Notes: generated by a model not told the origin, from the letters alone. DNA of 64,000 nucleotides from Nocardioides sp. (GCF_030149505.1 NZ_JASBRN010000053.1:1-64000), one strand, 5' to 3'; counted from the first letter of the stretch, positions 22,593 through 31,391 are shown. Translations and numbers: made by a program.

Positions 22593-22628
22593 GGGTCGAA
22601 GACTAGGCGGTGGGTCCTGGCGCAGGAC

Positions 22629-22943
22629 TCACGCCCACCCGAGGGCGTCGAGGAGCAGCGGCGCCCCGAAGAAGAGCAAGATCCCCAGGACGATCCAGCC
22701 GGCGCTGCGGGCCATCGCCGGCCGTTCCTCCGGCAGCACGGCCCGGGGCACGCTGCGGACGGCGGCGAGGACGGCCAGGCCGCCGAGCAGCATCGGCACG
22801 GGCACGACCGAGTGGTCGCCGTACAGGAAGCCGACGGCGAAGGCGCCCCCGGCCGACAGGAGCATGATCGTCGCGGCCACCGCCAGGGACGTGCGCCACC
22901 GGTCGTGCAGCGCGCGGTTGACCTCAGGATCCGTGATGCCCAT
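22629..22943 (-). CDS. Small integral membrane protein, unknown function
   Basis: The 104-residue product has three predicted membrane helices, starting at about residues 18, 44 and 79. A short hydrophilic N terminus (MGITDPEVNRALHDRW) precedes them. I recognise no family. GGAAGG stands 9 nt before the ATG. It is divergent from menF (86 bp between starts) and 36 bp ahead of menG on the same strand, so co-transcription with menG is likely. Confidence 0.72.
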   Translation of the reverse strand: MGITDPEVNRALHDRWRTSLAVAATIMLLSAGGAFAVGFLYGDHSVVPVPMLLGGLAVLAAVRSVPRAVLPEERPAMARSAGWIVLGILLFFGAPLLLDALGWA

Positions 22944-23016
22944 GGCCGGCACCCTTCCCCGATCCGGGTCGCGGTGATCCTGCTCTCTCGATGCCCGACG
23001 CCCGCGGACCCGTGAG

Positions 23017-23022
23017 TAGGCT
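23017..23022 (+). promoter_or_regulatory. -10 element TAGGCT, leaderless menF
   Basis: TAGGCT is followed by 6 nt and then the GTG of menF. No Shine-Dalgarno fits. Confidence 0.55.
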
Positions 23023-23028
23023 CGACCC

Positions 23029-24300
23029 GTGACGAGCGGAGGTGCCATCGGGGACGGGCTCGGGGCTCCCGCCCCTGCCCTGGTCGCCCGCACCGTCGCC
23101 ATCGACCCCGCTCGGGTCGAGGACCTGCTCGCCCTGCTGCCCGCAGGCGAGGAGCCGGTCAGCTGGGTACGTCGTGGCGAGGGCCTGATCGGCTGGGGCC
23201 GCGCCGCCGAGCTGCGGACGTCCGGACCGGGACGCTTCGAGGACGCCTCCGACTGGTGGGGCTCGCTGACCGCGCGCGCCGTGGTGCGGGACGAGGTGGC
23301 CCAGCCCGGCACCGGGCTGGTGTCGTTCGGGACGTTCGCCTTCGCCGACGACCCCGGCGACTCCGTGCTGGTCGTGCCGGCCGTGGTGGTCGGCCGTCGC
23401 GGGGACCGGGCCTGGCTGACCACGGTCGGCCGCGGCCTGGAGCACCTCGAGCACCCGTTGGTCGCCGCGGAGGCGCCCGTCGCGCCGGCCGGGGTCACCT
23501 TCACCGACGGTTCCCTCGACGGCGAGGCGTGGATGGCGGTCGTCGCCGACGCGGTCGCCCGGATCGGGCGCGGTGACCTGGAGAAGGTCGTGCTGGCGCG
23601 CGACCTGGTCGCCACCGCCGAGTCCGACGTGGACGTGCGCTGGCCCCTGCGTCGCCTGGCTGCGTCGTACCCCATGTGCTGGACGTTCCACGTCGACGGC
23701 ATGGTCGGGGCGACCCCCGAGATGCTGGTGCGCCGCGAGCGCGGGCTGGTCACCTCGCGGGTGCTGGCCGGCACGATCCGGCGCACGGGCGACGACGAGC
23801 GCGACCTGGCCCTGGCCGCGCACCTCGCACGGTCGTCGAAGGACCTCGAGGAGCACGAGTACGCCGTCCGCTCGGTCGCCGACGCGCTCGGCCCGCACTG
23901 CTCGTCGATGAACGTGCCCGAGGCGCCGTTCGTGCTGCACCTGCCGAACGTGATGCACCTGGCCACCGACGTCGCCGGCGTCGTGCAGGACACCCACTCC
24001 TCCCTCGACCTCGCCGCCGCGCTGCACCCCTCCGCCGCGGTCGGCGGCACGCCCACCGCGGACGCCGTCGCGCTGATCGCCGAGATCGAGCGGATGGACC
24101 GCGGCCGCTACGCCGGCCCGGTCGGCTGGATGGATGCCAGCGGGGACGGCGAGTGGGGCATCGCCCTGCGCTCGGCCGAGGTCACCGGCCCGACCGTGCG
24201 GCTCTTCGCCGGCTGCGGCATCGTCGCCGACTCCGACCCCGAGGCGGAGTTGGCCGAGGCGCAGGCGAAGTTCGTGCCCGTGCGCGACGCGCTGTCCTGA
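23029..24300 (+). CDS. menF: Isochorismate synthase
   Basis: This enzyme converts chorismate to isochorismate, the first committed step of menaquinone synthesis. The product is 423 residues of the chorismate-binding fold. GDLEKVVLARDLV, ATPEMLVRRERG, LAGTIRRTGDDERDL, LHPSAAVGGTPT and GPVGWMDASGDGEWGIALR appear in family order, and the C-terminal region keeps the Mg-binding glutamates. A siderophore role (EntC-like) cannot be ruled out by sequence, but menD, menC, menE, menA and menG nearby make menaquinone the likely pathway. The GTG start is leaderless. Confidence 0.93.
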   Translation: MTSGGAIGDGLGAPAPALVARTVAIDPARVEDLLALLPAGEEPVSWVRRGEGLIGWGRAAELRTSGPGRFEDASDWWGSLTARAVVRDEVAQPGTGLVSFGTFAFADDPGDSVLVVPAVVVGRRGDRAWLTTVGRGLEHLEHPLVAAEAPVAPAGVTFTDGSLDGEAWMAVVADAVARIGRGDLEKVVLARDLVATAESDVDVRWPLRRLAASYPMCWTFHVDGMVGATPEMLVRRERGLVTSRVLAGTIRRTGDDERDLALAAHLARSSKDLEEHEYAVRSVADALGPHCSSMNVPEAPFVLHLPNVMHLATDVAGVVQDTHSSLDLAAALHPSAAVGGTPTADAVALIAEIERMDRGRYAGPVGWMDASGDGEWGIALRSAEVTGPTVRLFAGCGIVADSDPEAELAEAQAKFVPVRDALS

Positions 24301-24360
24301 CCCGCCGAGCCGTCACTTCCGCACCCTCGAGACGTCAGTTCCTGCTCCGGTGAGGGTCGG

Positions 24361-24440
24361 ACGTGACGGTTCGGGGGTTCGTTCCTGACGGTTCGGCGGT
24401 GCGGGGGTGAGAGCTCGGCGGTGCGGGGGTGACGGCTCGG
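24361..24440. repeat. Cluster of short GC-rich repeats
   Basis: Between convergent menF and the MBL gene, TCGGCGGTGCGGGGGTGA occurs twice (24393-24410, 24415-24432), and the looser core TGACGG(T/C)TCGG recurs around it. The arrangement looks like slippage-generated degenerate tandem repeats. Confidence 0.6.
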
Positions 24441-24456
24441 CCGGGACCGGGCGCGG

Positions 24457-25095
24457 CTACAGGTCGGCGCCGTCGGGCAGCCGGAGGTACTCCTGGCCGC
24501 GCGGCTCCAGGAAGGTCCGCAGGTGCCCGTCGGCCATGCCGAGGGCCAGCTCGGAGTAGACCTTGTCGTGGATCGCGAGCGTGCGCGGGGCGCCGACGGC
24601 CAGGGCGAAGTCGATCGCCTCGGAGATCTTCAGCCACGGCGCCGAGACCGGGGCCAGCAGCAGGTCGACGGGCCGGCCGGGGCCGTCGAGGGCGTCGCCG
24701 GGGTTGAACAGGGTCGTGCCGCCGACGTCGAGGAGGTAGCCCGAGTTGTGCACCCGGTCGTAGTCGGGGTGGATCACCGCGTGGTGCTCGTTGACCACCT
24801 CGACCTCGATGCCCCCGGCGGCGAAGGTGTCGCCGGGTCGCACCCGCTCGACCCGCTCGGCCAGGTCCGGCGCCTGCGCGGCGATCGCGTCCGCGACCTC
24901 GCCGATGGTCCGGACCGGCGCGTCGGCGCGGCGCAGTTGCTCGGGGGTCCAGTGGTCGGCGTGGACGTGAGTCACGAGCACCAGGTCGGCCCCGTCGACG
25001 GCCTCGGGTGCCGTGAACGCACCCGGGTCGATGACGACGGTCGTGCCCTCGTGCTCGACACGGACGCAGGCGTGGCCGAACTTGGTCAGGCGCAT
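24457..25095 (-). CDS. MBL-fold metallohydrolase (UlaG-like)
   Basis: The 212-residue product opens with MRLTKFGHACVRVE, the usual first strand of UlaG/ComA-like metallo-beta-lactamase-fold proteins. It has THVHADHW as the zinc HxHxDH motif near residue 55 and NEHHAV and NSGYLLDVGGTTLFNPGD further on. The ATG at 25095 is preferred to a GTG three codons earlier because a -10 hexamer precedes it by 7 nt. The substrate is unknown. It is divergent from the LysE-type exporter (56 bp between starts). Confidence 0.86.
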   Translation of the reverse strand: MRLTKFGHACVRVEHEGTTVVIDPGAFTAPEAVDGADLVLVTHVHADHWTPEQLRRADAPVRTIGEVADAIAAQAPDLAERVERVRPGDTFAAGGIEVEVVNEHHAVIHPDYDRVHNSGYLLDVGGTTLFNPGDALDGPGRPVDLLLAPVSAPWLKISEAIDFALAVGAPRTLAIHDKVYSELALGMADGHLRTFLEPRGQEYLRLPDGADL

Positions 25096-25102
25096 GGGCC
25101 CC

Positions 25103-25108
25103 ACGGTA
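25103..25108 (-). promoter_or_regulatory. -10 element TACCGT, leaderless MBL gene
   Basis: On the minus strand TACCGT is followed by 7 nt and then the ATG. Confidence 0.5.
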
Positions 25109-25138
25109 AACGGCTGGGTGCGGAGCAGTGGCGTGCGC

Positions 25139-25144
25139 CAGGAT
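25139..25144 (+). promoter_or_regulatory. -10-like CAGGAT, leaderless exporter gene
   Basis: CAGGAT ends 7 nt before the GTG. The same hexamer at the same spacing precedes hemB and the acyl-CoA ligase in this window. Confidence 0.42.
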
Positions 25145-25151
25145 GCGGCCC

Positions 25152-25763
25152 GTGCGCGAGGTGGTGCTGTCCGGCCTGGTCACCGGCTGGGCCATCGCCG
25201 TCCCCGTCGGCGCGGTCGCCGCGCTGCTGGTGACCCTGACGGCGCGCACGTCGTGGCGGGTCGGCGCGTCGGCGGCGCTGGGCGTGGCCACCGTCGACGG
25301 CGTGTACGCCGCGGTCGCGGTCGTCTCGGGGGCGGCACTGGCCCAGCTGCTGGCCCCGGTGGCGACCGGGCTGCGGATCGCCTCGGGCCTCGTCCTCCTC
25401 GCGCTCGCCGCGCTCACCGCGATCCACGCCTGGTCGCGCCGGTCGGCCCCGACGCAGGAGGGGCAGGCGGTGGGTCCGCTGCCGGCGTACGCGATGTTCG
25501 TGGGGGTGACGGCGGTCAACCCGGCGACGGTCGTCTACTTCGCGGCCGTCGTGCTCGGCAACCGCGACCTGGTCGACGGGGCGCTGGAGGGCAGCGTCTT
25601 CGTGCTGGCGGCGTTCGCGGCCTCGGCGTCGTGGCAGCTCTTCCTGGTCGCGGCCGGGTCAGGGCTGGGCCGCGCGGTCACCGGGCCGCGCGGTCGCCTG
25701 GTCACGGGGCTGCTCGCCGCCGGGGTGATCGCCGGGCTGGCGCTGCACACGATGCTGGGGTGA
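25152..25763 (+). CDS. LysE/RhtB-family exporter
   Basis: The 203-residue product has six hydrophobic segments in the LysE pattern: GLVTGWAIAVPVGAVAALLV, a small-residue second helix, then FVGVTAVNPATVVYFAAVV, which corresponds to the conserved NP(x)N region. The family exports amino acids or other small molecules; the substrate is not deducible. The GTG at 25152 and an in-frame ATG at 25143 are both possible. The GTG is preferred because of the -10-like hexamer spacing and because no Shine-Dalgarno serves the ATG. Confidence 0.82.
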   Translation: MREVVLSGLVTGWAIAVPVGAVAALLVTLTARTSWRVGASAALGVATVDGVYAAVAVVSGAALAQLLAPVATGLRIASGLVLLALAALTAIHAWSRRSAPTQEGQAVGPLPAYAMFVGVTAVNPATVVYFAAVVLGNRDLVDGALEGSVFVLAAFAASASWQLFLVAAGSGLGRAVTGPRGRLVTGLLAAGVIAGLALHTMLG

Positions 25764-25803
25764 GGTCCCGACCGCCGGTCGGCACCAGGTCGGAGGAGGG
25801 CTC

Positions 25804-26649
25804 GTGACAGGGACGATCGGGATCACAGGGGTCACCGGGGCGGTGGGCGGCGAGGTGGTGCGCCTGCTCGGGGGCGCCGACATGCGGCTGGACCTGCGGC
25901 TGCTGGCCCGCGACCCCGCTCGGGCCCCCGCGGTGGACACCGACGTGCGGCGCTGCGACTACGCCGACCCCGCGGGCGCCCGCGAGGCATTGCGCGGGGT
26001 CGAGGTGCTGCTCATGGTCTCGGGCTCGGAGTCGGCCGACCGGCGGGCGCAGCACCGGTCCTTCGTGGCCGCCGCCGCCGACGCCGGGGTGCGGCACGTC
26101 GTCTACACGAGCTTCCAGGGGGCGGCACCCGACGCGACCTTCACCCTGGCCCGCGACCACCACGACACCGAGCAGGCACTGGCGGCCTCCGGGATGGCGG
26201 TGACGCTGCTGCGCGACTCCTTCTACCTCGACGTGCTGCCGTACTTCGCGGACTCCTTCGGGGTGCTGCGGGGACCGGCGGGCGCGGGCCGGGTCGCGGC
26301 CGTGGCCCGCGCCGACGTCGCCGCGGTCGCCGCCTCCGTGCTGCGCGCGCCGACGGAGCACGCGGGTCGGACCTACGAGCTCACGGGACCGGAGGCGCTG
26401 ACCCTCGCCGAGGTCGCGGAGCGCGCCGGCCGGGTGCTGGGCAGGGACCTGGTCTTCGCCGACGAGACCGAGCAGGAGGCGTGGGACTCCCGGCGGGCGG
26501 CGTACCCCGAGGCGGAGGAGTGGCAGCTGGCCGCCTGGGTCAGCACCTACCTGGCGATCCGCGACGGCTCGTGCGCCCGGGTCACCGACGACGTGGAGCG
26601 GGTCCTCGGCCGGGCGCCGCTGCGGCTCGAGGACGTGCTCGGGGGCTGA
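25804..26649 (+). CDS. NmrA-like NAD(P)-binding SDR (QorB type)
   Basis: The 281-residue atypical short-chain dehydrogenase starts with GITGVTGAVGGEVVRLL, a GxxGxxG Rossmann motif. YTSFQGAAPDATFTLARDHHDTEQAL is the pattern seen in NADPH:quinone oxidoreductase 2 (QorB) and NmrA-like proteins. No YxxxK catalytic pair is evident. GGAGGAGGG precedes the GTG. It is convergent with menD, and the function beyond cofactor binding is open. Confidence 0.82.
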   Translation: MTGTIGITGVTGAVGGEVVRLLGGADMRLDLRLLARDPARAPAVDTDVRRCDYADPAGAREALRGVEVLLMVSGSESADRRAQHRSFVAAAADAGVRHVVYTSFQGAAPDATFTLARDHHDTEQALAASGMAVTLLRDSFYLDVLPYFADSFGVLRGPAGAGRVAAVARADVAAVAASVLRAPTEHAGRTYELTGPEALTLAEVAERAGRVLGRDLVFADETEQEAWDSRRAAYPEAEEWQLAAWVSTYLAIRDGSCARVTDDVERVLGRAPLRLEDVLGG

Positions 26650-26679
26650 GGGACGGGTCGCGCGCAACCTCGCGACGGG

Positions 26680-28287
26680 TCAGGGGCGGAGGGCGCGGAT
26701 GCGGGCGTCGAGGTCGCGGCGGTTGTCGCGGCGCACCCGGACCTCGACGACCTCGAGGCCGCCGTTCGGGGAGGCGAGGGCCTGGTGGAGCTCGGGGAGC
26801 GACTCCACGCGCCAGTGCGGGGTGCGGGTGGCGGCGCAGAGGGCCGCGAGGTCGACGTGGTGAGGGGTGCCGAAGACCCGCTCGAAGCGGTCGGCGTGCG
26901 CGGGGTCGCCCTGCTCGAGCCCGGCGAAGATCGAGCCGCCGTCGTCGTTGACCACGACGATCGTCAGGTCGGGGCGCGGCTCGTCGGGCCCGAGGACCAG
27001 GCCGTTGGCGTCGTGCAGGAACGTCACGTCGCCCACGAGCGCGATCGCCCGGGAGGACCAGGGGCGGGCGAGCGCGGCACCGATCGCGGTGGAGACCACG
27101 CCGTCGATCCCGGCGAGACCGCGGTTGGCGAGCACCTTGCGGCGGTCGCCGACGGCCCACCCGGCGACCATGAGGTCGAGGTCGCGGACCGGGTTGGAGG
27201 GACCAACCACCAGCAGCCCACCAGGAGGTACGGCGGCAGCGACCGCCCCTGCGACCTCGTGCGGGGTCAGGTCCGGCTCGTCGGCCAGCAGCCGGTCGAG
27301 CTGGGCGGAGACGGAGCGGTCGGCGGTGCGCCACTCCTCCAGCCAGGCGGGGTCACCGGCCTGCTGCTCGGGGTGCGGCTCGCCCCAGACCAGCTCTCGG
27401 TCGACCCGGAACGGCCGCGCGGCCCAGACGCCGGGGGTGGGTGCCGAGAGCACCTCGACGTCCTCGCGCGAGAGCAGCGCCTGGACGGGCCGCGACAACG
27501 TGGGGTGGCCCATGACCACGACCCGCTCGACCCGGTCGGCGAGGTCGGTGGCGAGGAGCAGGCGGTAGGTGCGCACCGGGTGGGTGCCGGTGCGGCAGCC
27601 GGCGCTGGGCTCGGCCAGCAGCGGCCACCCGGCGCGCTCGGCGAGGACCCGAGCGGGCGGGCCTGCGTCGTCCCCAGCGACGACCACGGTGCGCGGCCCG
27701 GGGTCGAGCAGGTCGAGGTGGCGTCCGCGCCAGGCATGCTGGACCCGCGGCGGGTCCTCGACCGCAGGCAGGTCGCTCCACGCTCGCGCCGGGACGAGCG
27801 GGTCGTCGAACCGGACGTTGAGGTGCAGCAGCCCGTCCAGCAGCGGCACCTCCTCCCCCGGTCCGAGGTCGTGGTGGGGCACCAGCGGGCCGAAGACCCC
27901 CGCCTGGTCGGTGGTCTGGTTGGCGCCGGTCCCGCGCAGCCGGGCCGGCCGGTCGGCGGTCACGGCTAACAGCGGGACCCCGGCGTGGGCGGCCTCGAGC
28001 ATCGCCGGGTGGAGGTTGGCCACGGCGGTGCCGGAGGTGCAGGTGACCGCGGCGCGGGCGCCGTTCTTGGTCAGGCCCAGGGCCAGGAAGCCGGCGGAGC
28101 GCTCGTCGACCCGGGTGTGCAGCCGCAGCAGGCCGGCCTGGGCGGCGTCCCAGAGGGCGAAGGAGAGCGGGGCGTTGCGCGACCCGGGTGCCACGACGAC
28201 GTCGCGGACCCCGGCGTCGAGCAGTGCGGTGACCACGGCCCGGGCGGTGGCGGTGCTGGGCTCGGGCTGCTGGGGGGCGGGGGTCAC
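26680..28287 (-). CDS. menD: SEPHCHC synthase (2-succinyl-5-enolpyruvyl-6-hydroxy-3-cyclohexene-1-carboxylate synthase)
   Basis: MenD is a ThDP enzyme that joins 2-oxoglutarate to isochorismate. The product is 535 residues. VVAPGSRNAPLSFALWDA near residue 35 and NQTTDQAGVFGPLVPHHDL are MenD signatures. The ThDP/Mg site is GDVTFLHDANGL to VVNDDGGSIF near residues 420-453. The menC start overlaps its stop side by 4 bp, with the order menE-menC-menD on one strand. Confidence 0.96.
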   Translation of the reverse strand: MTPAPQQPEPSTATARAVVTALLDAGVRDVVVAPGSRNAPLSFALWDAAQAGLLRLHTRVDERSAGFLALGLTKNGARAAVTCTSGTAVANLHPAMLEAAHAGVPLLAVTADRPARLRGTGANQTTDQAGVFGPLVPHHDLGPGEEVPLLDGLLHLNVRFDDPLVPARAWSDLPAVEDPPRVQHAWRGRHLDLLDPGPRTVVVAGDDAGPPARVLAERAGWPLLAEPSAGCRTGTHPVRTYRLLLATDLADRVERVVVMGHPTLSRPVQALLSREDVEVLSAPTPGVWAARPFRVDRELVWGEPHPEQQAGDPAWLEEWRTADRSVSAQLDRLLADEPDLTPHEVAGAVAAAVPPGGLLVVGPSNPVRDLDLMVAGWAVGDRRKVLANRGLAGIDGVVSTAIGAALARPWSSRAIALVGDVTFLHDANGLVLGPDEPRPDLTIVVVNDDGGSIFAGLEQGDPAHADRFERVFGTPHHVDLAALCAATRTPHWRVESLPELHQALASPNGGLEVVEVRVRRDNRRDLDARIRALRP

Positions 28288-29234
28288 GAGCGGCGATCCT
28301 GCCGCAGCGCCCGCACCGCGGCCAGCCGCGCCTCCCAGTGCGCGACCCGGTCAGGTGCGGCGGCCAGCCGGTCGAGGGCCGCGGGCACGACGACCGGTCG
28401 GCCCACGGACAGCGACCCGTCGACCGGGAGCAGCTGTTCCTCGACGACGTCGTCGGTCAGCAGCGACACGGTGGCCAGGCCGCAGGCGTGCTGCAGATCG
28501 GGGAGCGCAGCGGCCAGCGCCACCCCGGCCGCGATGCCGACGGAGGACTCCAACGCCGAGGACACGACGACCGGCAGCCCTATGTCCTCCGCGATCCGCA
28601 GGCACGCCCGCACCCCGCCCAGCGGCTGCACCTTGAGCACGGCCACGTCGGCGGCCTCGAGGTCGCGCACGAGGTAGGGGTCCGCGGCCCGCCGGATGGA
28701 CTCGTCGGCGGCGACGGGCACGTGCTGCCGACGGCGTACGACGGCGAGGTCGGTGACCTCGGCGCACGGCTGCTCGACGTACTCCAGCCCGCCGGCCGCG
28801 CGGTCGAGGACCGGCAGCCTCCGCAGCGCGGTGTCGACGTCCCACAGGCCGTTGACGTCGATCCGCACCGCGCCGTCGGGGCCCAGCGCGTCGCGGACCG
28901 CCTCGAGCCGGGCCTCGTCCTCGGCCTCGACCTGCCCGGGCTCGGCGACCTTGACCTTGGCGGTGCGGCAACCGGACGCGGCGACCAGCGCGTGCGCCTG
29001 CTCGGCGCCGACGGCCGGCACCGTGGTGTTGACCGGGACCGAGCTCCGCAGCGGGTCGGGCCAGTCACCGGCTGCCGCCTCCTCGGCGCAGCGCAGCCAG
29101 GGCTCGGCGACCTCGGGCGGGTACTCCAGGAAGGGGCTCCACTCCCCCCACCCCCCAGGGCCCTCGACCAGTGCGACCTCGCGGACGGTGATCCCGCGGA
29201 AGCGGGTGCGCATCGGGATCGACACGATCCTCAC
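28284..29234 (-). CDS. menC: o-Succinylbenzoate synthase
   Basis: MenC dehydrates SHCHC to o-succinylbenzoate in the menaquinone pathway. The 316-residue product is an enolase-superfamily barrel. The KxK lysine pair is in TAKVKVAE, with RIDVNGLWD, YVEQPCAEV and VAADESIRR providing metal ligands and the second lysine region. The GTG at 29234 overlaps the menE stop (GTGA); the open frame upstream has no enolase-like features. The substrate is certain from the menD and menE neighbours. Confidence 0.94.
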   Translation of the reverse strand: MRIVSIPMRTRFRGITVREVALVEGPGGWGEWSPFLEYPPEVAEPWLRCAEEAAAGDWPDPLRSSVPVNTTVPAVGAEQAHALVAASGCRTAKVKVAEPGQVEAEDEARLEAVRDALGPDGAVRIDVNGLWDVDTALRRLPVLDRAAGGLEYVEQPCAEVTDLAVVRRRQHVPVAADESIRRAADPYLVRDLEAADVAVLKVQPLGGVRACLRIAEDIGLPVVVSSALESSVGIAAGVALAAALPDLQHACGLATVSLLTDDVVEEQLLPVDGSLSVGRPVVVPAALDRLAAAPDRVAHWEARLAAVRALRQDRRS

Positions 29235-30313
29235 GTCGGATCCCCCGCCAGCGCGACCAGCGCGACCCGGTCGGGCTTGCCGTTGGCGAGCAGCGGGATC
29301 TCGGGCACCGCGAGCACCTGGCGCGGCGCCCACGAGCGCGGCCGCTGCTCGGCCACCCAGTCGCGCAGCTCCTGCGTCGACGGCACCCGGCCGGGCGCCC
29401 GCGCGACGACGAAGGCGACCAGCCGGCGGCCCCACTCCTCGTCGGGCACGCCGAGCACCTCGGCGGCGAGCAGGTCGGGGTGCTCGCGCAGCCGGGCCGC
29501 GACGGCCGGCCCCGGCACGTTGACGCCGCCGGTCACCACCACGTCGTCGACCCGGCCGAGCACCTGCAGCCGCCCGTCGTCGTCGAGCCGGCCGGCGTCG
29601 GCGGTGTGGAACCACCCGTCGACCAGGACCTCGGCGGTGAGCGCCGGGTCGCCGTCGTACCCGCTGAAGAGCGTGGGCCCGGCCAGCCGGATCCGTCCCG
29701 AGGGCCCGAGCGCGACGGCGACCCCGTCGAGCGGGTGCCCGTCGTAGACGCAGCCGCCCGCGGTCTCGGCCGCGCCGTACGTCGCCACGACCCGCACCCC
29801 GGCCGCCTCGGCCCGCGCCCGGAGCCCAGGGTCGACGGGCCCGCCGCCGAGCAGGACGGTGTGGAAGGTGCGCAGCGCCCAGACGTCGTCGGGGGTGCTG
29901 TGCGCGGTCCGGCCGCCGTCGGGGTCACCGCCGAGCATCCGGTGCAGCTGGGTCGGGACGAGCGAGGTGAACCGGTCGGCGGTCGGGTGCGCGCGCATCA
30001 GCGCGGCCGTCGCCTCGGCGAACGAGCCGTGCTCCTCGGCCAGCACCGGCACGTGCCCGGCGAGCCAGGAGCGGGCCACGACCTGGGCGCCGGCGACGTA
30101 CGTCGCGGGCAGGGTCAGCAGCCAGGCGCCCTCCGCCCCGAGGCGAGACCGGCTGGCGCGCACCGAGGCCAGCACCGCATCCCGGCCCAGCACGACCCGC
30201 TTGGGCCGCCCGGTCGAGCCGGAGGTGGAGATGACGAGCGGCTCGTCGTCGTCGCGCTCCAACCAGCCGGTGAGGGCGCGGACGGCCTCGGCCGTGCTGC
30301 CCGTGAGGTCCAT
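29231..30313 (-). CDS. menE: o-Succinylbenzoate--CoA ligase
   Basis: MenE activates o-succinylbenzoate to its CoA ester. The product is 360 residues, at the short end for the ANL superfamily, as in other actinobacterial MenE. The ATP motif ISTSGSTGRPKRVV is at about residues 28-41, TYGAAETAGG and YDGDP follow, and the C-terminal catalytic lysine lies in PLLANGKPDRVAL. The ATG is leaderless and 38 bp from the divergent menA start. Confidence 0.94.
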   Translation of the reverse strand: MDLTGSTAEAVRALTGWLERDDDEPLVISTSGSTGRPKRVVLGRDAVLASVRASRSRLGAEGAWLLTLPATYVAGAQVVARSWLAGHVPVLAEEHGSFAEATAALMRAHPTADRFTSLVPTQLHRMLGGDPDGGRTAHSTPDDVWALRTFHTVLLGGGPVDPGLRARAEAAGVRVVATYGAAETAGGCVYDGHPLDGVAVALGPSGRIRLAGPTLFSGYDGDPALTAEVLVDGWFHTADAGRLDDDGRLQVLGRVDDVVVTGGVNVPGPAVAARLREHPDLLAAEVLGVPDEEWGRRLVAFVVARAPGRVPSTQELRDWVAEQRPRSWAPRQVLAVPEIPLLANGKPDRVALVALAGDPT

Positions 30314-30320
30314 GGCCCCG

Positions 30321-30326
30321 AGCCTA
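30321..30326 (-). promoter_or_regulatory. -10 element TAGGCT, leaderless menE
   Basis: On the minus strand TAGGCT is followed by 7 nt and then the menE ATG. It should drive menE-menC-menD. Confidence 0.55.
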
Positions 30327-30351
30327 TGAGGTGCGTGTTGAATGGCCCCTC

Positions 30352-31224
30352 GTGGCGACTCCTGGACAGTGGCTGGCCGGCTCGCGGCCCCGGACCCTCC
30401 CTGCTGCGGTCTCCCCCGTGCTCGCGGGGACCGCGGTGGCAGCGCACGTCGCCGAGCCCGTCTGGTGGCGGGCGGTCCTGGCCCTGGTCGTGAGCCTGGC
30501 CCTCCAGGTGGGCGTCAACTACGCCAACGACTACTCCGACGGCGTCCGCGGCACCGACGACGACCGGGTCGGCCCGATGCGGCTGGTCGGCTCCGGCGCG
30601 GCGAGCGCGTCCGCGGTGAAGCGGGCGGCGTTCCTCTCCTTCGGTGTCGCCGCGGTCGCGGGGCTGGCGCTCGCGGCGGCCACCGCCTGGTGGCTGGTCG
30701 CGGTCGGTGCCGTGTGCGTGGCGGCCGCCTGGTTCTACACCGGTGGCTCGCGCCCCTACGGCTACCTCGGCCTCGGCGAGGTCATGGTCTTTGTCTTCTT
30801 CGGCCTGGTGGCGGTCGTCGGCACGACCTACGTCCAGACCCGCACCTGGGAGGTCGCAGCCCTGTGGGCGGCCGTCGGCATCGGGTCCCTGGCGTGCGCG
30901 ATCCTGGTCGTCAACAACCTGCGCGACATCCCCACCGACACCCTGGCCGGCAAGCGCACCCTCGCGGTGCTGCTCGGCGACCGCGCCACCCGGGGCCTGT
31001 ACGCCGGGCTCGTGGCCGCCGCCGGGGCGGCCGTGGTCGGGCTGGCCGTCACCACGAGCGGCTGGGCCCTGCTGGGGCTCGGCTTCGTGCTGCCGGCGCT
31101 GCCGGGCCTGCGGACCGTCCTGGGCGGCGCCACGGGGCCCGCGCTGGTGCCGGTGCTCCAGTCGACCGGGGTGGCCCAGCTGGTCTGGGCCGTGCTGTCC
31201 GGCGTACCGCTGTTCCTCGTCTGA
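30352..31224 (+). CDS. menA: 1,4-Dihydroxy-2-naphthoate polyprenyltransferase
   Basis: MenA attaches the polyprenyl chain to DHNA in the membrane. The 290-residue product is a UbiA-family protein with about nine helices. The first Asp-rich site is NYANDYSDGVRGTDDDR near residue 55 and the second is NNLRDIPTDTLAGKRTLAV near residue 190. The GTG at 30352 gives the expected N terminus VATPGQWLAGSRPRTL; an earlier in-frame GTG at 30331 would run into the menE promoter. A weak TTGAAT hexamer lies 8 nt upstream. The stop codon lies inside one arm of an inverted repeat that now flanks the IS110 element. Confidence 0.95.
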   Translation: MATPGQWLAGSRPRTLPAAVSPVLAGTAVAAHVAEPVWWRAVLALVVSLALQVGVNYANDYSDGVRGTDDDRVGPMRLVGSGAASASAVKRAAFLSFGVAAVAGLALAAATAWWLVAVGAVCVAAAWFYTGGSRPYGYLGLGEVMVFVFFGLVAVVGTTYVQTRTWEVAALWAAVGIGSLACAILVVNNLRDIPTDTLAGKRTLAVLLGDRATRGLYAGLVAAAGAAVVGLAVTTSGWALLGLGFVLPALPGLRTVLGGATGPALVPVLQSTGVAQLVWAVLSGVPLFLV

Positions 31225-31234
31225 GCCCAGATCC
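31221..31234 (+). repeat. Left arm of inverted repeat flanking the IS element
   Basis: CTGAGCCCAGATCC pairs, with one mismatch in 14, with the reverse complement of 32810-32823. The arm includes the menA stop codon. The two arms may be the halves of an ancestral terminator split by the insertion. Confidence 0.6.
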
Positions 31235-31377
31235 ACCGATCCTCGCCTGCTACGCGACACCATCCGGGCTCCCTGGCTGCGTTGCCGACGCTCGACGGGC
31301 ATCCAGCAGGCCTTCGCGACGGGCGCCTTGCCAGCGCACCCGCCTGGTGCCGCTCGCGACGGCGATCATCGGTGGAT
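31231..31377. repeat. Inverted repeat in the IS end downstream of the transposase
   Basis: The segments 31231-31247 and 31361-31377 (ATCCACCGAT and its complement plus TCGCC) are inverted copies matching at 15 of 17 positions, with 113 bp between them. This could fold as a long-range hairpin or mark a subterminal repeat of the element. Confidence 0.5.
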
Positions 31378-31391
31378 TCTCAATGACTTTG

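Noticed and set aside
26657..26676. GTCGCG/CGCGAC stem between the SDR gene and menD
   Set aside because: Six base pairs with an 8-nt loop is too weak to call a terminator.
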